A stretch of 46,122 bases of DNA from CAZHVS01 sp964536015 (GTDB lineage Bacteria; Bacteroidota; Ignavibacteria; Ignavibacteriales; Ignavibacteriaceae): the NCBI GenBank assembly GCA_964536015.1, contig CAZHVS010000023.1, forward strand, positions 1 through 46,122. The letters are read 5' to 3'. The translations under genes were made by a program, and so were the position numbers. The stretch's first letter is position 1; each line of letters opens with the position of its first letter. Under the pieces are notes generated by a model. The model was not told the DNA's origin. It saw only the letters and a program-made list of their open reading frames with translations, and made no database searches. Shown here piece by piece: positions 1-8,093 of this stretch.

Positions 1-43
1 AAGAAAAATTTTTTGTTTTTTCAAAATATCTATTCACCGCGTA

Positions 44-72
44 TTGACATTGAATTTATCACCCCTTATATT
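44..72 (+). promoter_or_regulatory. sigma70-type promoter of lexA
   Basis: TTGACA at 44-49 and TATATT at 67-72 are separated by exactly 17 bp, a near-perfect housekeeping promoter. The start of transcription would fall inside the palindrome that follows at 73-92. The gene begins 43-49 bp after the -10 box. Confidence 0.7.
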
Positions 73-92
73 TACCATACATATGTATGGTA
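73..92. promoter_or_regulatory. Perfect 20-bp palindrome, probable LexA operator
   Basis: TACCATACATATGTATGGTA is identical to its reverse complement over all 20 bases. It directly abuts the -10 element of the lexA promoter, where a bound dimer would block transcription. LexA proteins usually repress their own gene, and their operators differ between phyla, so autoregulation is the simplest reading. Binding is inferred. Confidence 0.65.
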
Positions 93-114
93 TTTATAAT
101 TTGCAACTTAAAGA

Positions 115-747
115 GTGAAAATGGCAAAAACATTAACCGAAATACAAAGCAAGATACTGGAGTTTATTCTGGAGCATAAGATTTTTGCCGGAATGCCTCC
201 TACTCTTGCTGAGATAGCTGATAAGTTTGGTTATAAAAATAGAATGACTGCAAGACAACATATTGAAGCACTTGAGAAAAAAGGTTATCTTAAGCGCAGT
301 CCTAAAATTTCAAGAGGACTAGAATTAATTGTTGAAGACAAATTTTTTATCCCTAAACCAGTGCTGGGCGAAGTTGCCGCAGGTAGCCCTTTAGTTATGT
401 ATCCGGATGCAATTGATACAATTCAGCTTCCTTCTATTGTTAAAATGCCCGGACAATCATTTATTCTTAAAGTAAAAGGTAACAGCTTAAAGGATGCATA
501 CATATTTGAAGGTGATTACATAATTGTAAATCCAAATGCACCCGCAAAAAATGGCGACATAGTTGTTGCTATACTCGATGACTCGGCAGTGGTGAAAAGG
601 TTTTTTTCAAAAAAAGGAATCGTCGAATTAATTTCTGAAAACCCCGACTATAAGCCAATCATTATAGAGAAAGGAAAACAAAAATTTAAACTCGTCGGTG
701 TAGTGGTCGGAATATATAGAAAAATGGAAAGAAAAATTTTCAATTGA
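115..747 (+). CDS. lexA: LexA-type SOS repressor
   Basis: Transcriptional repressor of the S24/LexA family that self-cleaves when RecA filaments form. An N-terminal winged-helix DNA-binding domain (about residues 5-70) is followed by a beta-rich protease domain. The cleavage site is visible as Ala89-Gly90 in a VAAGSP context. The catalytic serine is Ser124 (KGNSLKD, where GDSM is commoner) and the lysine is Lys161 (VVKRF); the 37-residue spacing matches E. coli LexA (Ser119/Lys156). Length, about 208-210 aa, is normal. The ORF can start at GTG 115 or ATG 121; ATG 121 is the more likely start. No terminator separates it from yjbQ, so the two may be co-transcribed. Confidence 0.93.
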   Translation: MKMAKTLTEIQSKILEFILEHKIFAGMPPTLAEIADKFGYKNRMTARQHIEALEKKGYLKRSPKISRGLELIVEDKFFIPKPVLGEVAAGSPLVMYPDAIDTIQLPSIVKMPGQSFILKVKGNSLKDAYIFEGDYIIVNPNAPAKNGDIVVAILDDSAVVKRFFSKKGIVELISENPDYKPIIIEKGKQKFKLVGVVVGIYRKMERKIFN

Positions 748-791
748 AGAATTAATAAAATTTAATTACCAACAAAACATTTATTAAAATT

Positions 792-1211
792 ATGTGGATA
801 CAAAAAGCAATATCAATTCGACAAAAACCAAAAGGATTTCACCTTATTACTAGCGAGATACTTTCTCAGCTTCCTGAAATAAAAAATATTTCAACAGGAT
901 TGTTAAATATTTTTATTCAACACACTTCAGCATCTTTAACATTGAATGAAAATGCAGACCCCGATGTTCGTGTTGATATGGAATCTTACTTTAACAAAAC
1001 TGTTCCTGAAAATGCTTCTTATTACCTGCATACTTCAGAGGGTGCGGATGATATGCCTGCTCATGTAAAAACTTCTTTGCTTGGAGCTTCCCTTACAATT
1101 CCAATTACAAAAGGAAAATTAAATCTTGGCACATGGCAGGGAATTTATTTATGTGAACATCGTAATCACGGCGGTAACAGAAATATTATAATTACAATAA
1201 ACGGTGAATAA
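792..1211 (+). CDS. yjbQ: YjbQ/UPF0047 family protein
   Basis: A 139-aa single-domain protein of the UPF0047 (YjbQ) family, covering the family's usual full length. Characteristic stretches are HTSASLTLNENADPDV (about residues 44-59), the HTSEGADDMPAH segment (about 80-91) and the C-terminal GTWQGIYLCEHR. Some family members have weak thiamine-phosphate synthase activity, but the physiological role is unsettled. It lies 44 bp after lexA and 41 bp before the DUF72 gene, all on the same strand, so it may belong to a lexA transcript. No signal peptide or membrane segment is seen. Confidence 0.9.
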   Translation: MWIQKAISIRQKPKGFHLITSEILSQLPEIKNISTGLLNIFIQHTSASLTLNENADPDVRVDMESYFNKTVPENASYYLHTSEGADDMPAHVKTSLLGASLTIPITKGKLNLGTWQGIYLCEHRNHGGNRNIIITINGE

Positions 1212-1252
1212 TTCACTGATTATTCACTAAAGCAAAACATAAGCAATTATTT

Positions 1253-2185
1253 ATGATTGAAACAACTACAAATACAATCTGGCGAATTGGAACTGCCGGC
1301 TGGTTATACAAAGACTGGGTAGGTTCATTTTACCCGCGACAGAAAAGCAAGAAAAATAATCCAGAAGAGAAGGAAGACTGGTTACAATATTATTCACAAT
1401 ATTTTAATTGCGTTGAAGTAAACTCAACTTACTATACTTACCTTCCACCTGCAGTTGCTGGCGGATGGATAAACAAAGTTGAAGGCAATAAGAACTTTGT
1501 TTTTACAATTAAACTCCATCAGAATTTTACTCACAAACCTTTTCAACAAACAGGAAAAAATTTTTTTACAAATGAAAACATAAAAGCTGTAAAAGACATT
1601 CTGAATGTACTGGCTGCCTCTGATAAATTAGGAGGCTTATTAATCCAGTTTCCGTATTCTTTTATATTCAATGATATTTCATTAAGACATATTCAAAACC
1701 TTAATGAGATTTTTGAGAGCTATAACAGGTTTGTTGAAGTGAGGCATGGCTCATGGGATAACAATGAAGCATTTGATTTTTTCAAACAGCTAGATATTTC
1801 TCTTTGCACAATTGATCAACCGATGGTTGGAAAAATAATTCACTTTAAACCCGTAATTACAAATAATCGTATGTATGTTCGTCTGCACGGTAGAAATCTT
1901 GAAGCCTGGAAAAGTTCAATTAACTCATTTGGACAAAAGCAAAATTACCAGCAGCAGAATGAAAGGTACAACTATCTTTATTCCAGAGGTGAGATTACAG
2001 AAATTGCTTTTGATATAAAAATAATATCTGAGAAAGCGAAAGAGATTTTTGTAATTCTCAATAATCATCCAAACGGACAGGCAGTTGTAAATGCTTTCGA
2101 TTTAATTCGTCTGCTTGAAAACCGGATTAACATGAAAATTCCAGAGACGATAAGTCAATCTTTATTTTCAGGTTTTCTGAACTGA
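1253..2185 (+). CDS. DUF72 (YecE-like) TIM-barrel protein
   Basis: A 310-aa cytoplasmic protein of the DUF72/YecE family. The N-terminal IGTAGWLYKDWVGSFYP motif, VEVNSTYY, LLIQFP and the FVEVRHGSWD segment are the usual family blocks, and YVRLHGRN sits near the C-terminal third. The fold is a TIM barrel related to xylose isomerase-like enzymes. The reaction is unknown. It sits 41 bp after yjbQ on the same strand. The family assignment is confident; no function is offered. Confidence 0.88.
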   Translation: MIETTTNTIWRIGTAGWLYKDWVGSFYPRQKSKKNNPEEKEDWLQYYSQYFNCVEVNSTYYTYLPPAVAGGWINKVEGNKNFVFTIKLHQNFTHKPFQQTGKNFFTNENIKAVKDILNVLAASDKLGGLLIQFPYSFIFNDISLRHIQNLNEIFESYNRFVEVRHGSWDNNEAFDFFKQLDISLCTIDQPMVGKIIHFKPVITNNRMYVRLHGRNLEAWKSSINSFGQKQNYQQQNERYNYLYSRGEITEIAFDIKIISEKAKEIFVILNNHPNGQAVVNAFDLIRLLENRINMKIPETISQSLFSGFLN

Positions 2186-2263
2186 AACAAGAAATATTTT
2201 CTTCTGGTTTTATGCTAATCAGTTATTTTAACAACTAAAATTTTAATTAATAGGAGCAATTGT

Positions 2264-2443
2264 ATGAAAAACGAAAAAACAGATTTACTAACTGCGGGAA
2301 ATATCGCAAAACAACTCGCAGTAACAGATGCAAAAGTAAAAAAAGCCATTCAAGAACTTGGATTAAAACCCGCAGCGAAAAAAGGCGTTTGTAATTACTA
2401 TTCAAAAGATGCAATTGCAAAAATAAAATCCTTGGTTAAATAA
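2264..2443 (+). CDS. 59-aa helix-turn-helix protein
   Basis: A short complete ORF (ATG 2264, TAA 2441-2443) with a good ribosome binding site, AGGAG at 2252-2256. The 59-aa product is Lys/Ala-rich. Its N-terminal half (LLTAGNIAKQLAVTDAKVKK) has the spacing of a helix-turn-helix, and the C-terminal CNYYSKDAIAKIKSL resembles the wing and helix of MerR/excisionase-like small DNA-binding proteins. It stands alone between the DUF72 gene and the AEC transporter. It could be a nucleoid or regulatory protein; the target is unknown. Confidence 0.7.
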   Translation: MKNEKTDLLTAGNIAKQLAVTDAKVKKAIQELGLKPAAKKGVCNYYSKDAIAKIKSLVK

Positions 2444-2477
2444 AAATTTAAGCTCCTTCTATTTTAAGATTTTTTTA

Positions 2478-3377
2478 ATGCAAAATTTCCTTTTACTCGG
2501 ACTTTGTTTCCTTCTTGGAATTTTGTTCCGTCGTTTTAAGATACTTCCTGAAAATTCACCCGCAGTTTTAAATGGATTTATTATTTATGTGTCGCTTCCT
2601 GCTTTGACTCTTTTATATATTCATAATATTAACATTGATTCTACTACTTTAATCCCAGTTTCAATGGCGTGGTTATTATTTACAATTGCATTTATCTTTT
2701 TCTGGTTTATTGGTAAAAAACTAAACTGGTCACGTGAAACTATTGCTTGTATAATTCTTGTTTGTGGATTAGGGAATACTTCATTTCTCGGCTTACCGAT
2801 GATTGAAGTATTCTTTGGAAAAGAAGGAATACCAACCGGATTGTTGATAGATCAACTTGGTTCTTTTCTTGTTCTTTCAACTCTTGGAATTATATTGGCA
2901 TCTTTTTATAGCGGAACTAATATTGAAAGTAAAACTATCATAAAACGAATAATAACATTTCCACCTTTTATTTCGATAATTGCAGCTTTTATCTTATTGC
3001 CAGTGAACTACTCTCCAATTTTTATATCAGTACTTGAAAGATTAGGTAATACTCTGGCACCAATAGCCTTGCTGTCTGTAGGTTTTCAACTAAGATTAAT
3101 TCATTTTCATAGGCATAAAAATGATATAGCAATTGGATTAGTCTTCAAATTAATTCTTGCGCCTTTTTTATTATATTTATTTTATTTTCTTCTTACAAAA
3201 GACAGAGGCTTAAACTTTGATGTAACTATATTTGAGGCTGCAATGCCGCCAATGATAACCGCTTCAATAATTGCAACGGAGTATAAACTGAATAAAGAAC
3301 TTGCTGCTATGCTGGTTGGACTTGGAATAATAATTTCTTTTGTAACACTGACGGGTTGGTGGTTTGTATTGAAATAG
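2478..3377 (+). CDS. AEC-family transporter
   Basis: A 299-aa integral membrane protein with about ten hydrophobic segments spread over its whole length, in two halves joined by a charged loop near residues 150-160. It matches the auxin efflux carrier (AEC, PF03547) family, including the CGLGNTSFLGLPM segment in the first half and AAMPPMITASIIA in the second. Family members export or take up small organic anions such as malate; the substrate here cannot be told. It begins 34 bp after the 59-aa ORF and converges with dinB. Confidence 0.85.
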   Translation: MQNFLLLGLCFLLGILFRRFKILPENSPAVLNGFIIYVSLPALTLLYIHNINIDSTTLIPVSMAWLLFTIAFIFFWFIGKKLNWSRETIACIILVCGLGNTSFLGLPMIEVFFGKEGIPTGLLIDQLGSFLVLSTLGIILASFYSGTNIESKTIIKRIITFPPFISIIAAFILLPVNYSPIFISVLERLGNTLAPIALLSVGFQLRLIHFHRHKNDIAIGLVFKLILAPFLLYLFYFLLTKDRGLNFDVTIFEAAMPPMITASIIATEYKLNKELAAMLVGLGIIISFVTLTGWWFVLK

Positions 3378-3405
3378 AAAAATAATTTTATAACATTAGA
3401 CAACT

Positions 3406-4551
3406 TTATTCGATTTTACCAATTTCAATAATATCATAGCCATATTTTTTTCTAAGTGAATTAACAACTGCGAACATACTTTGTCGTTTTGCTTCATCAT
3501 TATCAAATAGTGATTGTTGTTTTGAAAATGTACTAACTTTGCTTAAACCAATTCCAATCAATCTTACAGCTATTCTCCTTGTATAACATTTCTGAAGCAG
3601 TTTAAATGCAGTATCAAATATAATTTTATCATCATCGGTATGGTCAATGGTGTGGGAGCGGGTAATAGTTACAAAATCAGAATATCTGAGTTTCAAAGTA
3701 ATTGTAGCGGCTTTAACATTATGATCTCTTACATCCTGTGCAACTTCGCCGGTTAAAGAAAACAGTTTCTTTTTCAGCGCACCTATGCCCATTACATCTT
3801 CTTTAAAGGTAGTTTCTCTTGAATAACTTTTTTGTTCAAAACCAGTATTAAGAAGTTCACTCCCCTGCCCATTAGCTTTTTCCCAGATGATTGTTCCGAA
3901 TTTTCCAAAAGATGTTGAAAAGTACTCAGACGGAAAACGGGCGATGTCACCAATTTTATAAAAACCTCTGTCTCTAAATTTTTTCGACATCACCTTCCCT
4001 ATACCGGGGATTACTTCAATTGGAAGTGGCGCAAGGAATTCCTTTTCCATTCCTATTGGGACAAAAGTAATTCCAAGTGGTTTTCCAAAATCCGAGGTAA
4101 TCTTTGCAACAGTTTTATTTTTTGCAATTCCAATTGAACAGGGTAGTGAAAGAGTTTCCAATATTTCTTTTTGTAAAGCAGTTGCAAAGTTAAACGCAGA
4201 TGAAAACCGGTTTTTACTCTCAATAAAATCAATATAAAATTCATCTATTGATGCTTGCTCAACAACAGGAGTATGAGATTTAATAATATTTTTAACAAGT
4301 CTTGAATAACGACTGTACTCATCGAAATGACCACGTAGATATATTCCTTTGGGACAAAGTTTATATGCCTGTCGAATCGGCATACCGGAACGTAAACCAA
4401 ATTCACGTGCTTCATAAGAGCAGGCAGAAACCACTCCTCTTCCTTTTGGATTAGCTCCTACAATAACAGGTTTTCCTTCTAACGATGGATTAAGAATTCG
4501 TTCAACCGAAACAAAGAAAGTGTCTAAATCAAGATGAAGTATAAGACGCAT
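3406..4551 (-). CDS. dinB: DNA polymerase IV (Y-family translesion polymerase)
   Basis: A low-fidelity Y-family polymerase for replication across damaged bases. The metal-binding residues are visible: Asp8 in HLDLDTFF, and Asp103-Glu104 in the SIDEFYID motif. The steric-gate region FF follows Asp8, and helix-hairpin-helix residues are seen around EVIPGIGKVMSKKF. A little-finger domain occupies the last third, and QQSLFDND near the C-terminus resembles a beta-clamp-binding motif. At 381 aa the protein is full length. It lies downstream of the SpoVG-like gene on the same strand, about 140 bp away. No copy of the lexA palindrome was seen upstream. Confidence 0.95.
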   Translation of the reverse strand: MRLILHLDLDTFFVSVERILNPSLEGKPVIVGANPKGRGVVSACSYEAREFGLRSGMPIRQAYKLCPKGIYLRGHFDEYSRYSRLVKNIIKSHTPVVEQASIDEFYIDFIESKNRFSSAFNFATALQKEILETLSLPCSIGIAKNKTVAKITSDFGKPLGITFVPIGMEKEFLAPLPIEVIPGIGKVMSKKFRDRGFYKIGDIARFPSEYFSTSFGKFGTIIWEKANGQGSELLNTGFEQKSYSRETTFKEDVMGIGALKKKLFSLTGEVAQDVRDHNVKAATITLKLRYSDFVTITRSHTIDHTDDDKIIFDTAFKLLQKCYTRRIAVRLIGIGLSKVSTFSKQQSLFDNDEAKRQSMFAVVNSLRKKYGYDIIEIGKIE

Positions 4552-4665
4552 TAAATTAAATCGCCCTGTAAAAAGTTAAACACTTTTGAAAATAACAGAT
4601 TATCTTACCCGAAGTAAGCCGCCAGGATAAAATAATAAGACCTAAAGTAAAATTGTAATAACACA

Positions 4666-4682
4666 GAACACATAAAGTGTTC
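4666..4682. repeat. Inverted repeat GAACAC-N5-GTGTTC
   Basis: Perfect 6-bp arms with a 5-bp spacer, just after the stop of the SpoVG-like gene and about 115 bp upstream of dinB. On the minus strand it is followed by a moderately T-rich stretch, so it could be a weak terminator or an operator for dinB. The role is undecided. Confidence 0.4.
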
Positions 4683-4691
4683 AAAGGAGAA

Positions 4692-4943
4692 TTATTGTTC
4701 TTTAACTTTATCGTATTCTTCAAAAGCCATTTTATCAAGAGATTCTTTTAATTCTTTTGGAACAAAAACTCTCTCATAAAATTTCCCATCTTTTCCTTTT
4801 TCGTCCGGAGACGAAACAAATAAACCGTTTGAGCCTTTTATTAACCTGAAACCTTTAATTATAAGTTTCTCTTCCGTTTCAACATCAAAAAAGGCAGCAA
4901 CTCTTGAATTGTTTTTCAAGGGGTTCATTCTTGCTATTTTCAT
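4692..4943 (-). CDS. spoVG: SpoVG-family RNA/DNA-binding regulator
   Basis: An 83-aa protein with the SpoVG layout: a beta-strand-rich core with a conserved central NGLFVSSPDEKGKDGKFYERVFVP-type segment (about residues 38-61) and an acidic C-terminal helix. SpoVG proteins are small nucleic-acid-binding regulators, known from sporulation and virulence control in Firmicutes but found in many phyla without sporulation. The start ATG at 4941-4943 has a good AAGGA ribosome binding site. It lies between the PP2C phosphatase gene and dinB, all on the minus strand. Confidence 0.8.
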   Translation of the reverse strand: MKIARMNPLKNNSRVAAFFDVETEEKLIIKGFRLIKGSNGLFVSSPDEKGKDGKFYERVFVPKELKESLDKMAFEEYDKVKEQ

Positions 4944-4996
4944 AATTATTCCTTAAGATTTACATAATAAAATTACTAATATTTTCTTTTATTTTC

Positions 4997-6103
4997 CTAA
5001 TCCCTTTTTAAAATAATAATGGACAAATCATCATAAACAGGTGCATCAAGTATAAAAGCATCAATGGTAGAAACAATTCTTTGTCCAATTTCATTAACAG
5101 GTAAATGCTTGGTTGATTTAAGTATCTCGTAAAATTTTTCTAAACTGAAAAAAGTGCCATACTCGCTTCTGGCTTCAATTAATCCATCAGAAAAAGCTAC
5201 AAAGAGATCTCCACTATTCAAATAAAAATTTTGCAAAGTATATACTCCGCTTTTAAGCAAACCAAGAGCCGTTTCACCTTTGGGTAATTCAATTATTTTT
5301 TCTGAAGAAACAACCAGCGGTGGCAAATGTCCTGCGTTTGTATAAGATAAATTTCCTGTACCCGGAGTTATTTCAACATATAACATTGAAGCAAACATAC
5401 TTCGCAATGAATCTCTATGAAAAATTTCATTGACTTTTGTAATTAAATCAGTGATTGAATTGCAATCATATGCAACTGTTCTTACCATCGCCTGAAGTTT
5501 GGCAGTAAGTAATGCAGCTTTTAAACCTTTTCCTGCGACATCAGCAATAACAGCAGCAACCCGATCTTTGCTTATTCTAATAAAGTCAATTAAATCTCCA
5601 CCTACTTCATTTGCAGAACGAGTAAAAAGCCATAAGGACCATCCCTCAACCTTGGGACTTTGTTCTGGTCTTAAAGCTTCCTGAATTTTTCTCCCTGCAG
5701 CAAGTTCATCGTGGGCAAGAAGTTTATCTTTAAGTTCAAGCATTAACACAATCAATATTAATGCAACACCAAACCAATTATCACTTGATGTATTTCCTCC
5801 TTGTTCATCCTTTATAATAATTTTTCCTGCAAGAATAAGCACAATGCCGACCAACAATAAAATTCTCCTAAGAGGGTTTAGTTTTAAAATCATGCTTCTC
5901 AAAATCCACCAGACAACAAAGAAAATTCGTTTAACAGGATTCATTTGTTTGAGTCGCTGTTTTCTTTCAGAATCAATGTAAAATTCTTTAAGGTCTCTGA
6001 ATTCTCTGCGAGCTACTCTGAAGAAATCTTCCTGTTTGAAATCACTTCGAATGGTCTCGAATAATTGGGGATTATCTTTTCTGTTTGAAGAATTTGTATT
6101 CAT
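4997..6103 (-). CDS. Membrane-anchored PP2C (RsbU/SpoIIE-type) phosphatase
   Basis: A 368-aa protein with a charged N-terminus, two or three hydrophobic segments between about residues 60 and 123, and a cytoplasmic SpoIIE-type PP2C domain from about 140 to the end. Metal-binding aspartates are visible at EVGGD170, IAD188VAGKG and the C-terminal YDDLSI; the FSDGLIE motif is also present. Such phosphatases dephosphorylate anti-anti-sigma factors in partner-switching cascades, but no STAS or anti-sigma gene is in this window. It is 53 bp upstream of the SpoVG-like gene on the same strand. Confidence 0.88.
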   Translation of the reverse strand: MNTNSSNRKDNPQLFETIRSDFKQEDFFRVARREFRDLKEFYIDSERKQRLKQMNPVKRIFFVVWWILRSMILKLNPLRRILLLVGIVLILAGKIIIKDEQGGNTSSDNWFGVALILIVLMLELKDKLLAHDELAAGRKIQEALRPEQSPKVEGWSLWLFTRSANEVGGDLIDFIRISKDRVAAVIADVAGKGLKAALLTAKLQAMVRTVAYDCNSITDLITKVNEIFHRDSLRSMFASMLYVEITPGTGNLSYTNAGHLPPLVVSSEKIIELPKGETALGLLKSGVYTLQNFYLNSGDLFVAFSDGLIEARSEYGTFFSLEKFYEILKSTKHLPVNEIGQRIVSTIDAFILDAPVYDDLSIIILKRD

Positions 6104-6300
6104 TAATGTTATAAACTATTGTTTCAAATTTAGGGAATGAAATCCTTATTTCTATACCATTTGTGCTATAGCTTTACGTAAATTTTTATGCATTTGTTCT
6201 GTAATAATTTTAATAAAAATTATTTTTCATTCATTTTAAAAACTCAAATTTCTTAAATTGTATTACAAATAAAAACTTATTTACTTTTATTAACCTGTTT

Positions 6301-7929
6301 ATGATGAGAATATTTTTTTTATTAATTCTGTTAACTTCACACATTACCGCACAAGTAATTACTATCTCGGGTATAGTTAAAGATTACAAAACAAACACTC
6401 CCCTTGATTCGGCAAGAGTAGATATAATAAACAAAAATAATCCTGCCGAACATTATTTTGTCATAACAAATAGTTCAGGAAACTGGTCTTACAGCTTTCA
6501 AACAAACTCTTTTAATGATTACTTACCCTCGCCAATTAGTTTTTCTGTTGAACAAAATTTTCCAAATCCATTCAACCCGTCAACTCAAATAAATTTTTAT
6601 ACTAATGGAAATGGAAGTGCAAAAGTATCTGTTTATAACTCAGTTGGACAGTTACTTGATACAAGAAGTTACATTGTTGAAAAAGGAAATCATTCAGTTA
6701 CGTGGACAACAAAAGGAGCTTCGGGTGTTCTGTTTTACTCAATTGAATTTGCAGGAAAAACTATCACAAAAAAAATGATCCAACTAGATGGAGGAGGAAG
6801 CGGTGGTCTTGGAAATATTTTAACTTACGGAAAAGTTCAAAATAGTTTCAACAAAAAAAAATCTATTACAGAAGAATATTATGTTATTGCTTCCAAATTC
6901 ATTTATATGCCAGACACTCTATCAATTATTCTTGAAACCAATTCAAATTTAAATTTCTTTCTTGAAACAGTTCACAACAAAGCATTTGTAATTGATTTAC
7001 ACAACGATGTAATGGAAAAAGTTATAACCGGTTACCAACTGGGTATTCGGCATACAACAGAACATTCCGACTTGCCCCGCTTTAAAGATGGCGGATATGA
7101 TGCACAAATGTTTGCAATCTGGGTTAGTCCTTCCGATTCCTTAATTCATCCCTTCTATTCATATAGTATCCAGATGATAGATTCATTCTATAGCCAGATT
7201 GCGATGAACTCCAATCAATTTGCCCAGGCAAGAAATTATAATGAAATTATACAGGTTACTTCTTCAGGAAAACTTGCTGGCATTCTTGCAATAGAAGGAG
7301 GACACGCAATAGAAAACGATTTGAATAAGTTGAAAGAATTTTACAACAAGGGCGCCCGTTATATGACTATCACCTGGAATAACAGTACTGCCTGGGCCGT
7401 ATCAGCACAGGATTCCAGAAGTTTGACTGTTGGCTTATCGGAATTTGGAAAACAAGTTATTAGATTAATGGACTCGCTTGGTATTATTATAGATGTTGCC
7501 CATACAGGAATAAAAACAATAAAAGATATTCTTGCTATTACAAAAAATCCAATTATAGACTCTCATTGCGGAGTAAGAACTTTGAGAAATCATTACAGAA
7601 ATTTGTATGATTACCAGATTGATAGCATTGCGGCCCATGGCGGCGTTATTGGAGTAGTTTTTTATCCTCCGTTTTTGTCCTCTTCAAGCTCGGTAAATAT
7701 TGATACTGTAATTAAACATATTGATTATCTTAAACAACGAGTTGGAATTGATCATATTGCTCTTGGCTCTGATTTTGATGGCATAGAACAAACTGTTTTG
7801 GGATTGGAAGATGTTTCAAAATTGCCACAATTAACAGCGGCTTTATTAAGAAAAAATTACTCAATTTCAGATGTTAGAAAAATTCTTGGTGAAAATTATT
7901 TAAGAGTTTTTAAGAAAATTTGTAATTAA
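6301..7929 (+). CDS. Secreted M19 (membrane-dipeptidase-type) peptidase with internal sorting-like domain
   Basis: A 542-aa secreted zinc dipeptidase. A signal peptide (about residues 1-18) leads into a carboxypeptidase-regulatory-like beta domain (to about 75). Next comes a module with NFPNPFNPST and the rest of a type IX sorting-like domain (about 80-162), a Gly-rich linker, and the M19 domain to the C-terminus. All expected metal ligands are present: His233/Asp235 (DLHNDV), Glu332 (EGGH), His401, His422 (DSHCG) and Asp491 (GSDFDG). The sorting-like module is normally at the very C-terminus; here it precedes the enzyme. The start is ATGATG at 6301, and no Shine-Dalgarno is obvious. Confidence 0.88.
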   Translation: MMRIFFLLILLTSHITAQVITISGIVKDYKTNTPLDSARVDIINKNNPAEHYFVITNSSGNWSYSFQTNSFNDYLPSPISFSVEQNFPNPFNPSTQINFYTNGNGSAKVSVYNSVGQLLDTRSYIVEKGNHSVTWTTKGASGVLFYSIEFAGKTITKKMIQLDGGGSGGLGNILTYGKVQNSFNKKKSITEEYYVIASKFIYMPDTLSIILETNSNLNFFLETVHNKAFVIDLHNDVMEKVITGYQLGIRHTTEHSDLPRFKDGGYDAQMFAIWVSPSDSLIHPFYSYSIQMIDSFYSQIAMNSNQFAQARNYNEIIQVTSSGKLAGILAIEGGHAIENDLNKLKEFYNKGARYMTITWNNSTAWAVSAQDSRSLTVGLSEFGKQVIRLMDSLGIIIDVAHTGIKTIKDILAITKNPIIDSHCGVRTLRNHYRNLYDYQIDSIAAHGGVIGVVFYPPFLSSSSSVNIDTVIKHIDYLKQRVGIDHIALGSDFDGIEQTVLGLEDVSKLPQLTAALLRKNYSISDVRKILGENYLRVFKKICN

Positions 7930-8093
7930 ATATTTACTTTAATCAAAACAAGAACTTTTATTAAAATTCACTCAATTTTTAATAACTATCGAGTTTTTTT
8001 AATTTAATTTTTTTGTGAACTTTCCTAACTATAGTTTTGTTTATTTTGGTGTGTTCAAAAAGTTGTTAATCACTTTTTATTTAAGGAGTTTTC

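Noticed and set aside
4666..4682. Gram-positive type SOS box near dinB
   Set aside because: That box is GAAC-N4-GTTC. Here the outer GAAC and GTTC are separated by 9 bp, and the lexA promoter carries a different palindrome.
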